Of a stretch of 64,000 nucleotides of DNA, positions 20,392-27,547 are shown piece by piece. The notes below the pieces were generated by a model. That model saw only the letters and a program-made list of their open reading frames with translations, did no database searches and was not told the origin of the DNA. Both the position numbers and the translations under genes were made by a program. This DNA is from an uncultured Nocardioides sp. (GTDB lineage: Bacteria; Actinomycetota; Actinomycetes; Propionibacteriales; Nocardioidaceae): positions 9,632 through 73,631 of the forward strand of contig NZ_CAMPGZ010000001.1 in assembly GCF_946885725.1 (NCBI RefSeq), given 5' to 3'. Position 1 is the first letter of the stretch. Each line of letters starts with the position of its first letter.

Positions 20392-21027
20392 TCACGTGCC
20401 GGGGTTGACCGCAGCCCCCAGGCTGTCGGCGCCGACGTACTTCGGCGCTCGTCGCTGGTAGAAGGACCGCACGCCGTCGAGCTCGAAGCCGGCGCCCTCG
20501 ATCAGTGCGAGGACGGGCTTGATGAGGTCGCAGCCGCCGAAGACGGCGTGATGCGTCGCTCGCACGCGATGCTGCATCCGCTGCACTCGTACGTCGGGAG
20601 CGAGGCCGTGCTCGAGGAAGAGGTACCGCCCGCCCGGGCGGAGCACACGCCGTAGCTCGGCGAGAGCGGTCGGGGCGTCAGGGATGCTGCACAACGTCCA
20701 CGTCGACAGGGCCATGTCGAAGGTGTCGTCATCGAACGACAGCTTCTGGCCGTCGATTCCAGCATGCCGGATCGGCACGCCGCTGGCCGCCACCCGCCGG
20801 CTCACCAGCTGCCACGCGAGGTCGGCCGGCTCCACCGCGGCGACGCTCGCCACGGTCTTCGGATAGTGCGGCACGTTCAGTCCCGAACCGAAACCGATCT
20901 CCACGACGTCGCCTGCCAGCCCCGCGCAGACGGTCCGACGCAGCTGGGTGGGGGTCCGCATGCCGAGGCAGCAGTTCAGGAGCCGCGGCGCCACGTTCCG
21001 CCGGTAGCTGGTTTGCCAGCCGCCCAT
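20392..21027 (-). CDS. Class I SAM-dependent methyltransferase
   Basis: A 211-residue methyltransferase with the Rossmann SAM site VVEIGFGSGLN near residue 41 (motif I), an acidic residue in AAVEPADLA (motif II), MALSTWTLCSIPD (post-II) and LRRVLRPGGRYLFLEHG (motif III). It belongs to the Methyltransf_11 group, close to phospholipid and arsenite methyltransferase-like proteins; the Cys residues here are too few to claim arsenite. The ATG follows TACGCT by six bases, again suggesting a leaderless transcript. The substrate is unknown. Confidence 0.88.
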   Translation of the reverse strand: MGGWQTSYRRNVAPRLLNCCLGMRTPTQLRRTVCAGLAGDVVEIGFGSGLNVPHYPKTVASVAAVEPADLAWQLVSRRVAASGVPIRHAGIDGQKLSFDDDTFDMALSTWTLCSIPDAPTALAELRRVLRPGGRYLFLEHGLAPDVRVQRMQHRVRATHHAVFGGCDLIKPVLALIEGAGFELDGVRSFYQRRAPKYVGADSLGAAVNPGT

Positions 21028-21164
21028 TCCCGCAGCGTAGAGCGGTCAGGATCACACGGAGCTCGAACGAGTCTCGGGCGGTCCAGACCGACGTTTCGTC
21101 CCTTTCGCCGGTGTCCACTCCCTAGGGGCACCGAGGCACCGACAGAGAGCTCGGTGGCCGTCCG

Positions 21165-21378
21165 GACCGCGCCGAGGCTCGTCACGTCGCCGGGCGTTTC
21201 CACGAGACGACTCGTGGTGGTGACGAGCGCGGGAGACCCAGCAGTACGCCGTCCGAACCTGTCACGGGGCCGGACGGCTGGGGGTGAAGCACGTCTCGAT
21301 CGGCAGCGGTCGAGCGGCCGGGGCACGGCGTCCCGAACCCGACAGGTCATCTCTCGTAGGCGTGCGCCGGAGAAGACC
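21165..21378 (+). ncRNA. Candidate ydaO/yuaA (c-di-AMP) riboswitch
   Basis: The leader of the NlpC/P60 gene carries the conserved blocks of this class in order: GCGGGAGACCCA near 21229, the GGGGGTGAAGC segment near 21280, and CCGAACCCGACAGGTCA followed by CTCGTAGGCG near 21333-21362. GCTCGTCAC (from 21177) pairs with GTGACGAGC (21219-21227) around an internal CACGAG/CTCGTG stem. The ribosome site GGAGAAG follows immediately. Cell-wall hydrolase genes of actinomycetes are the classic targets. Boundaries are approximate and were judged by eye without a covariance model. Confidence 0.75.
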
Positions 21379-21382
21379 CCTC

Positions 21383-21949
21383 ATGCCCCAGTCACTGTCC
21401 CCTGCCCGCCCACGGGCGGTCCGTTCCGTCCTCGTCGCCCTCGCCACCACGGCCACCCTGGCCGTCACCGGCCTGAACGGCGCGACCGCGGCCGCCGCCG
21501 AGCAGCCCTCGTCCGAGACAGCCGGCCAGGTCGTCCGGAAGGCCGACCGCAAGAACGACCAGCTCGAGCGCAAGCACAAGAAGCACGCGCGCTCGGCGCT
21601 CGTCTCGATCCGGGCCTTCCGCGTGGCCGCCGCCCAGAAGGGTGACCCGTACCGGTACGGCGCCGCCGGCCCGGACGCCTTCGACTGCTCGGGCCTGACG
21701 TCGTACGCGTTCCGTCGCGCCGGCAAGGCCATCCCCCGCACCTCGTCCGCCCAGCGCGCGGCGGCGCGGCCCATCCCCGCGCGCGCGGCCCGCCCCGGTG
21801 ACCTGGTGTTCTTCCACGGCGGTGGCGGCGTCTCGCACGTCGGGTTCTACGCCGGCGGCCACCGGATCCTGCACTCGCCGTACCCCGGCTCGAGCGTGAA
21901 GATCGAGCGGATCTGGAGCCGCTCGGTGTCCTACGGCCGGATCGGGTAG
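21383..21949 (+). CDS. NlpC/P60 family cell-wall hydrolase
   Basis: A 188-residue secreted endopeptidase-type hydrolase of peptidoglycan. The signal peptide is AVRSVLVALATTATLAVTG with cleavage near ATAAAA. A short basic, probably helical linker (KADRKNDQLERKHKKHAR) follows. The C-terminal NlpC/P60 domain has the catalytic Cys in DCSGLTSYAFRRAG (about 98), PGDLVFF, the catalytic His in VSHVGFYAGG (about 152) and a third polar His in ILHSPYPG. The start at 21383 is fixed by GGAGAAG seven bases upstream and by the upstream riboswitch; an in-frame ATG 33 codons earlier would lie inside the RNA element. It is probably controlled by c-di-AMP. Confidence 0.93.
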   Translation: MPQSLSPARPRAVRSVLVALATTATLAVTGLNGATAAAAEQPSSETAGQVVRKADRKNDQLERKHKKHARSALVSIRAFRVAAAQKGDPYRYGAAGPDAFDCSGLTSYAFRRAGKAIPRTSSAQRAAARPIPARAARPGDLVFFHGGGGVSHVGFYAGGHRILHSPYPGSSVKIERIWSRSVSYGRIG

Positions 21950-21965
21950 CCGCGGTCCTGAGGCG

Positions 21966-22856
21966 TCAGCGCCTCAGGGCGTGCGCGCGCCGGATCGGCT
22001 CGGCGCTGTCGGCGAGGCGGTAGAACGCGACCACGAAGCTCGTCACCAGCATCAGCAGGCCGGCGAGGGCCAGCGCGAACGTGGCGAGGTCGAGCTCCGT
22101 CGGCCCGCGTCCGGCGTAGGTCTGCACCAGCGTCGCGCCGGTGATCGCGGCGTACCCGGACACGCCGAGCTCGACGGTACGCAGGCGGGAGAGCTCTTTG
22201 CCGGGGGCGGCGAGCAGGATGATCGCCAGCGCCGGAAGCACCTGGGCCGCGTGCAGGGTGACCGCGTGCGGCAGCTTCATCGCGCCGGCCGCGCCGAACG
22301 TGTTGCCGCCCTCCGCGATCATCTGCATGCCGACGCCCTGGCTGACCAGCATCAGCACCAGGCCCAGCCGGATCGCGAGGGCGAGGCTCGGGGGCGCGTC
22401 CAGGTGGATCCACGCCCAGATCGCGACGGCGACGGTCAGCACGCCGATGAGCGTGACCAGCATCCCCATGTAGCTGAAGACCATCTCGTTGAACGGCGTG
22501 CTCTCGTTGAAGTGGGACGGCACGCCGCGCCACCGCTGCATCGAGATGAGGAAGACCTCCCCCGTCGCGGCCAGCGAGTACAGCCCGAGCACGAGCCACC
22601 CGACGGCGCGGTGCGGCCGCAGGAACGTCATGAACCAGCTGATGGTGGCCACCGCGATGCCGAACGACAGCCCGAAGACCACCGGCTTGCGCCACGACAC
22701 CGGGCCTTCCCAGGGGCCGCCGTCGACGACGTACACACCGAGGTGGAACAGCCCGCTCAGGACGAGAAGTGCGGCACAGCCGTAGGCGAAGCGCTGGTAC
22801 GGCGCGGCCGGGGTGAAGCGGCCGGCGCGGAAGACAGCGAGCACGAGCTCTCTCAT
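21966..22856 (-). CDS. Multi-pass membrane protein of unknown function
   Basis: A 296-residue integral membrane protein with seven to eight hydrophobic helices, beginning RFAYGCAALLVLSGLFHLG and ending ALALAGLLMLVTSFVVAFY. Conserved-looking polar spots within helices are GLFHLGVYVVDGG, WRKPVVFGLSFG and LPHAVTLHAAQVLP, where His residues could bind heme or metal, but this is only suggestive. I do not recognise a named family. The ATG at 22856 lies eleven bases after GGGAGG, and TAGCGT further upstream may be the -10. It is transcribed alone between the NlpC/P60 gene and cobQ. Confidence 0.8.
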   Translation of the reverse strand: MRELVLAVFRAGRFTPAAPYQRFAYGCAALLVLSGLFHLGVYVVDGGPWEGPVSWRKPVVFGLSFGIAVATISWFMTFLRPHRAVGWLVLGLYSLAATGEVFLISMQRWRGVPSHFNESTPFNEMVFSYMGMLVTLIGVLTVAVAIWAWIHLDAPPSLALAIRLGLVLMLVSQGVGMQMIAEGGNTFGAAGAMKLPHAVTLHAAQVLPALAIILLAAPGKELSRLRTVELGVSGYAAITGATLVQTYAGRGPTELDLATFALALAGLLMLVTSFVVAFYRLADSAEPIRRAHALRR

Positions 22857-22971
22857 GGGTTGCCGGACCTCCCAACCCCTCGACGCTAGGAGCGGGCGGT
22901 GCCGTGGGCCATGACCCGTTCGGGCCCACTGTTCTCGCGTTTCACACAAGGACGACAAACCGCGGGGTCGA

Positions 22972-24402
22972 CTACTCCCCCGCTCCCGGTGGGAGCAGCC
23001 GGAGGTCCCCGCGCGGTCCCGCGTGGGCGAGCTCGAGCAGCGCGTCGACGTCGAGGTGCTCCTCCGCGAGGTCGGCGAGCAGGTCGAGGCGCCGCTCGCG
23101 CGCGGCAGCGAACGACGCACGCGAGGTCACGCCGAGCGCGTCGGCGAGGAAGCGCGAACGCGTCGCGTCGTCCTCCAGCGCTCCGTGCACCATCGTGCCG
23201 GTGACGTTCCCGGCGCCGAGCTCGCCGGCGACCCTGCCGTGGTGGATCTCGTAGCCCGCCGGCTCGTGCAGCCGGAGCACCTTGTCCGAGGTGAAGGTGG
23301 TCGCGAGTTCGAGCAGACCGAGCCCCTCGGCGGACGCGCCGGCCCCGCCCTCGACGCCGTCCGGGTCGGCGATCGTGCGGCCGAGCATCTGGCAGCCGCC
23401 GCAGATGCCGAGCACGGGCCGACCGGCCGCGGCGTGCGCCGCGATCGCGCGGTCGAGGCCGCGCGAGCGGAGCCAGGCCAGGTCGGCGAGCGTGGCGCGC
23501 GTCCCGGGTAGCACGACGAGGTCGGCGTCGGACAGCGTGCGCGGGTCGGAGGCGAACACCACGTCGAGGTCCGGCTCGAGACCGAGCGCGTCGACGTCGG
23601 TGAAGTTGCTGATCCGCGGCAGCCGGACGACCGCCACCCGTGCCGCGGCGTCACGCTCGGACCGCCGTACGTCGAGGTCGAGCGCGTCCTCGGAGTCGAG
23701 CCAGAGGCCGGGGTGCCACGGCAGCACGCCGTACACGCGACGCCCGGTCAGCTCCTCGATCATCTCGAGGCCGGGCGCCAGCAGCGACGCGTCGCCACGG
23801 AACTTGTTGACCACGAACCCGGCGACCAGCCGCTGGTCCTCGCGGTCGAGCAGCGCGACCGTGCCGTGCATCGCCGCGAACACGCCGCCGCGGTCGATGT
23901 CGCCGACGACCACGGTCGGGATGCCGCCGTGCCGCGCGAGCCCCATGTTCACGTAGTCGCTCGCACGCAGGTTGATCTCCGTCGGGCTGCCCGCGCCCTC
24001 GGCGACGACCAGGTCGTAGCGCGACACCAGGTCGTCGTACGCCGCGTGCGCGGCCTCGGCGAGGTGGGCACGACCGACGACGAAGTCGGAGGCGTCCACC
24101 GCTCCCCCGGGTCGGCCCATCACCACGACGTGGCTGCGCAGGTCGCTGCCCGGCTTGAGCAGCACCGGGTTCATCGCGGGCTCCGGCTCTGCGCCGGCAG
24201 CGACGGCCTGCACCCACTGCGCGCGGCCGATCTCCGCCGCCCCGCCGTCCGGGTGCGCGACGACCATGGAGTTGTTGGACATGTTCTGCGCCTTGTACGG
24301 CGCCACCCGGACACCGCGCCGCGCGAACGCCCGGCACAGCGCCGTCGTGACCACCGTCTTGCCGGCGTCGGAGGTCGTCCCGGCCACCAGCAGCGCGCTC
24401 AT
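22972..24402 (-). CDS. cobQ: Cobyric acid synthase
   Basis: CobQ amidates four side chains of adenosylcobyrinate a,c-diamide using glutamine and ATP, a late step of cobalamin synthesis. The 476-residue protein has the dethiobiotin-synthetase-like ATP domain with P-loop-like GTTSDAGKTVVTTAL (residues 8-22) and YKAQNMSNNSMV. It ends in a type-1 glutamine amidotransferase domain with the nucleophile Cys in LGICGGCQMLGR and the GYEIHHGR His. The ATG at 24402 follows CAGAGT by seven bases. cobT and cysG lie at the far right of the window, not adjacent, so the cobalamin genes are split. No B12 riboswitch is evident upstream. Confidence 0.95.
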   Translation of the reverse strand: MSALLVAGTTSDAGKTVVTTALCRAFARRGVRVAPYKAQNMSNNSMVVAHPDGGAAEIGRAQWVQAVAAGAEPEPAMNPVLLKPGSDLRSHVVVMGRPGGAVDASDFVVGRAHLAEAAHAAYDDLVSRYDLVVAEGAGSPTEINLRASDYVNMGLARHGGIPTVVVGDIDRGGVFAAMHGTVALLDREDQRLVAGFVVNKFRGDASLLAPGLEMIEELTGRRVYGVLPWHPGLWLDSEDALDLDVRRSERDAAARVAVVRLPRISNFTDVDALGLEPDLDVVFASDPRTLSDADLVVLPGTRATLADLAWLRSRGLDRAIAAHAAAGRPVLGICGGCQMLGRTIADPDGVEGGAGASAEGLGLLELATTFTSDKVLRLHEPAGYEIHHGRVAGELGAGNVTGTMVHGALEDDATRSRFLADALGVTSRASFAAARERRLDLLADLAEEHLDVDALLELAHAGPRGDLRLLPPGAGE

Positions 24403-24776
24403 GCGCGCGACTCTGGCACAGCGTCGCGTCGTCGTGCCCGGACCCCTGATGATCCGGGTGGTCCGGCCGCGGTGGCGGGTCCCGATGCAACAGGTCCTCG
24501 CTGCCGCGGCGATCCTCGTCCTGACCGGGCCCGTCCTCCCGCACGTCGGGCTCGTGACCGTCGGCGTGCTGGTGAGCGCGGCCGCGTGGGGCCGAACCTC
24601 GCGCTTCGACACTGGATCGGCGCCACGCGGGATGTGTCCGTGGTCGCCCGACCGTCCTGTTATCCACAGAGCAGCCCACGCGTTCCTGACGGATCCCACG
24701 CGAAGTTTCGGCCCGGATGCGCCGGGATCCCAGCAGACGGTGGTATCCCGACGCCCGGGCGACGCGGACATGAAAC
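24403..24776. other. Intergenic stretch upstream of cobQ
   Basis: This 374-base stretch has no gene I can defend. It holds the probable cobQ -10, a single perfect DnaA-box sequence TTATCCACA at 24660-24668, and an unsupported plus-strand open frame from the ATG at 24449 that would encode one hydrophobic helix (QQVLAAAAILVLTG). That frame lacks a ribosome site and runs without family similarity into the hairpins downstream. Confidence 0.5.
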
Positions 24777-24830
24777 CGTCCCGGTGGGTGGCTGGTGAGC
24801 CCCCACCGGGACGTCGGTTCACACCGACGT
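24777..24830 (-). terminator. Two adjoining hairpins after the 53-codon gene
   Basis: Hairpin one has 12-bp arms CGTCCCGGTGGG (24777-24788) and CCCACCGGGACG (24802-24813). Hairpin two has 8-bp arms ACGTCGGT and ACCGACGT around TCAC (24811-24830). The two share three bases, so they could be alternative folds. They start five bases after the stop of the small minus-strand gene and probably end its transcript. Confidence 0.65.
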
Positions 24831-24835
24831 GGCGG

Positions 24836-24997
24836 TCACTCGGCCTGGACGTCGTCGGTCTGCGTGCCCGGGGCAGCGAGACGACGCGCTCGAGCATCCC
24901 GTAGCTGCGGCTCGGCCAGGATCGTGGTGCCGGTGCCCATGCGGGTCGTCAGGTCCGTCAGCAGCGAGCCGGTGTCCCTGTGCGCGAGTGTGGTCAT
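24836..24997 (-). CDS. Small protein of unknown function, 53 residues
   Basis: The frame encodes MTTLAHRDTGSLLTDL followed by a Gly/Thr-rich centre (TRMGTGTTILAEPQL), an Arg/Ala stretch and an acidic end DDVQAE. Support for a real gene is the unusually good ribosome site GAGGAGGAG a few bases before the ATG and a double hairpin right after the stop. It has no signal peptide, transmembrane segment or cysteines. It lies 149 bases downstream of and co-directional with the SARP-type regulator, so it could be its last cistron or an independent unit. I do not recognise a family. Confidence 0.6.
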   Translation of the reverse strand: MTTLAHRDTGSLLTDLTTRMGTGTTILAEPQLRDARARRLAAPGTQTDDVQAE

Positions 24998-25146
24998 GCT
25001 CTCCTCCTCGGATGGGGCCGGAATCATCTCGGTCCCAGGACATCCCATCCGGGCGGGCGATGGTCAGGGACGATAGGTCACCCGATGCCGGACCGTTGGT
25101 CGCGTACGACGCAGTGCTCTCTTCCCCGGGGACCGACGTGCCCACC

Positions 25147-27153
25147 TCACATCGGCATGACCAGGCTCTCCACCGGCAGCGACCACTCGGCGTGGAGCCA
25201 CGAGCGCCACACCACGATCGCGCACGCGGCGGCACCGACGACGCGGTTGATGCGTTCGGCGACCCTGTGGACGCGGCTGCCCAGCGAGTGCCGGTCCGGC
25301 CCGACCCGCATCCGACCGGGCAGCCTGTCGAGCAGCTCGACCCACGCGCGCTCCGCCTCCCAGTCACCCCGCTCGCCGGCCCGTCGCAGCTCGACCGCGC
25401 CGAGCTCGGCCGCCTCCTGGTGGCGGCCCCCGGCCACGAGGTGACCTGCCCGCTCGAGAGGCGCGATGTCCAGCTCGTCGGCGACGGCGCGGTGCAGACG
25501 GAGGGCGGCCGCCGGGCGCAGCCACCCCACGAGCTGGTCGCGGTGGTCCTCGTTCCGGAGCCGGTAGCCGAGAGGTGACACGTCGAGAAGTCCCTGGTCG
25601 ACCAGCCAGTCCAGGACCGCGGCGACCCAGTCGGTGCGCCGGGTGTCGGGCTGCAACCGGTGCAGCACCCGCTCCACCTCCTCCACCGTCACCGGCACCT
25701 CGACCACGCCGACGACGGCCAGGACGTCCAGCGTCGACGGGGACAGCGCGCGGATGAGCCGCTGCAGCAGAGGCGCCAGCGCCAGCCGGTCCCGTGGACC
25801 GTGGCCGCGAACGGTCAGCCCGTCCGGTGTCCAGACGACCAACCCGTCGGAGAGCAGCGAGCGAAGGCGTTCGATGACCAGGCCGGCCAGGCCGTGGGTC
25901 TCCTCCATCAGGTGGTCGAGCAGCTCCGGCGACACGGGTCCCTGCAGTACGTCGGCGGCCGTTGCCGCCAGCAGCCTCCGGTCCAGACGCGGCACGTGTA
26001 CCACGTGCACGGGCGTGCCCCCGGAGAACCGGGAGGACCGCACCTCCTCGTCGAGCCGGTCCACCGGAACCACCAGCACGGCCCCCCGCTCGCGGGCGAT
26101 GCGCACGTACCAAGCCAGGTTCGTCGGCGTCATGTGTTCGACGGCGGGCAGGCACAGCACGGAGCCCTCGAACGGCAGGGCGGACGGCCCGGAGCTGTCC
26201 AAGAGCTCGAGGTTCTCCTTGTGCGCAGGACGCAGGCCGAGCCGCAACCGAGCGCACGCCTGCCCGGCCAGCAGGGAGCGTCCGCTGCGCGGCGGTCCCT
26301 CGATGAGCACGACACCCGCTGCGCAGGGATCGTCCAGGACGTCCTGCAGCACGTGCATCACGTCGGCGACCGGGCCGGAGGCCACGTCGGCACCAGCGGG
26401 GACCGGACTCATCCCGGTGAGCACCTGCAGGTGCAGTGCGCGCGTCTGGGGCGAGGGGTCGACGCCGAGCGCGTGGCGCAGCTCGTGACTCTGCCGGTCG
26501 AAGACCGCGAGCGCCTGCTGCACCTCGCCGAGGCCGGCCAGCGCCCGCATGAGCACACGCGCCGCGCGCTCCGAGTGCGGGTCGGCGGCGTGCGCCGGCT
26601 GCGCGAGCTCGAGCGCGTCGCGCATCCAGCCGAGCCGGGCCGCCGCCTCCGCCCCTTGCAGCAGGACCGCGCTGCGCAGCCGCACGAGCCGCGCACCTTC
26701 CTCCGCCAGCACGGGCGGAGCCTCACGGACGTCGAGGTCGTCGACGTAGAGCGCCTCCGCCTCCCGCGCCAGCGCGACGGTCGCCGCGTGCTCCTGCGCC
26801 CGGTGCGCCGCCTCGACTTCCGCCGCCTTCGTGGCGAAGGCCTGGACGTCGACCCACACGTCGACCAGTGCCAGGGCGGAACCACGCCGCTCGACGTACT
26901 CGTCCCCGAGCACCCTGCGAAGGTGGTACGTCGCCGTCCTGAGGCTCGCGCGGGCCTTGGTCTCGGGAACGTCCGGCCAGAGCTGTCCCACGAGCACCTC
27001 TGCGTCCACGGTCTCGCCCGGGGTCAGCGCCAGCAGCCGCAGCAGCTCAACCGCCCGCTGCGTGCGCCACTCGCCGTTCGCGACGACCGAGCCGTCGGCA
27101 CGGCGAACCACGAACGGTCCGAGCAGGCGGACCTCGACCTGGTCAAGATGCAC
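25147..27153 (-). CDS. SARP/BTAD-type transcriptional regulator with ATPase-like domain
   Basis: A 668-residue regulator. Residues 1-95 form an OmpR-type winged helix (VEVRLLGPFVVRR, WRTQRAVELLRLLAL). About 100-245 form the bacterial transcriptional-activation (BTAD) helical domain, ending HALGVDPSPQTRALHLQVL. About 265-480 are a P-loop-like domain whose Walker A reads GPPRSGRS, lacking the usual Lys, so ATP use is doubtful. About 480-640 are winged-helix/TPR-like. A hydrophobic stretch near the end (VVGAAACAIVVW) might contact membrane. The GTG at 27153 is preferred because AAGGGGG lies six bases before it; an ATG at 27213 is an alternative. It is divergent from the giant peroxidase gene, with phased repeats between, so that gene is the obvious target. 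Confidence 0.85.
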   Translation of the reverse strand: MHLDQVEVRLLGPFVVRRADGSVVANGEWRTQRAVELLRLLALTPGETVDAEVLVGQLWPDVPETKARASLRTATYHLRRVLGDEYVERRGSALALVDVWVDVQAFATKAAEVEAAHRAQEHAATVALAREAEALYVDDLDVREAPPVLAEEGARLVRLRSAVLLQGAEAAARLGWMRDALELAQPAHAADPHSERAARVLMRALAGLGEVQQALAVFDRQSHELRHALGVDPSPQTRALHLQVLTGMSPVPAGADVASGPVADVMHVLQDVLDDPCAAGVVLIEGPPRSGRSLLAGQACARLRLGLRPAHKENLELLDSSGPSALPFEGSVLCLPAVEHMTPTNLAWYVRIARERGAVLVVPVDRLDEEVRSSRFSGGTPVHVVHVPRLDRRLLAATAADVLQGPVSPELLDHLMEETHGLAGLVIERLRSLLSDGLVVWTPDGLTVRGHGPRDRLALAPLLQRLIRALSPSTLDVLAVVGVVEVPVTVEEVERVLHRLQPDTRRTDWVAAVLDWLVDQGLLDVSPLGYRLRNEDHRDQLVGWLRPAAALRLHRAVADELDIAPLERAGHLVAGGRHQEAAELGAVELRRAGERGDWEAERAWVELLDRLPGRMRVGPDRHSLGSRVHRVAERINRVVGAAACAIVVWRSWLHAEWSLPVESLVMPM

Positions 27154-27547
27154 GGGCTTCCCCCTTCGCCCAGCCGACGAGCGACTGTCCCCCAGGACGA
27201 GCTGACGCACCATCAGCTCGCGTTGCGGACCCCCCGGTCCGGCGTCCTCCCTGTATAGGGCACCGGGAAATCCAGGGGAACCCCGCGTCCGACAAACCGC
27301 CCAACGTGGGGTAGACCGCATCACCCGGGCGGGCCATGCGCCGATGGCCGAACGGCGCCGACCGGACTCCGGTCCGGCAGTCACGTGCAGACAGAGCTGT
27401 TGACGCCGTGTTGACGGACGACCACGCGGCGTTGACGAGCGCTGACGTCGCGATCACGCCTCGCCCGCCAGGCTGCCTCCGGGATCGGCGCGAGGCCGAT
27501 GCCCGTCGCGAGCGGGGGCCCGCGACGAGAACAAGTGGGGGTAGGAC
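27154..27547. other. Divergent control region between the SARP-type regulator and the giant peroxidase
   Basis: This 394-base region lacks a credible gene. It contains a near-palindromic CCCTGTATAGGG at about 27250 (a TATA-like -10 for the regulator on the minus strand, or an operator), the phased GTTGACG repeats at 27399-27447, and GTGGGGGTAGG just before the peroxidase ATG. Confidence 0.6.
27399..27447 (+). promoter_or_regulatory. Four helically phased heptamer repeats, candidate SARP binding site
   Basis: GTTGACG occurs at 27399, 27410 and 27431, and GCTGACG at 27441. The start-to-start distances are 11, 21 and 10 bases, that is one, two and one helical turns on the same face and in the same orientation. 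SARP regulators bind direct heptamers with this phasing near the -35 region. The repeats lie about 100 bases before the peroxidase start. Confidence 0.6.

Noticed and set aside
24660..24668. Perfect DnaA box TTATCCACA, possible replication origin
   Set aside because: It is a single box without neighbouring boxes, AT-rich DNA, dnaA or dnaN. One match can occur by chance in 64 kb.
24449..24904. Plus-strand open frame upstream of cobQ with one hydrophobic helix
   Set aside because: It has no ribosome site, runs over the hairpins and the end of a better-supported minus-strand gene, and has no recognisable domain.
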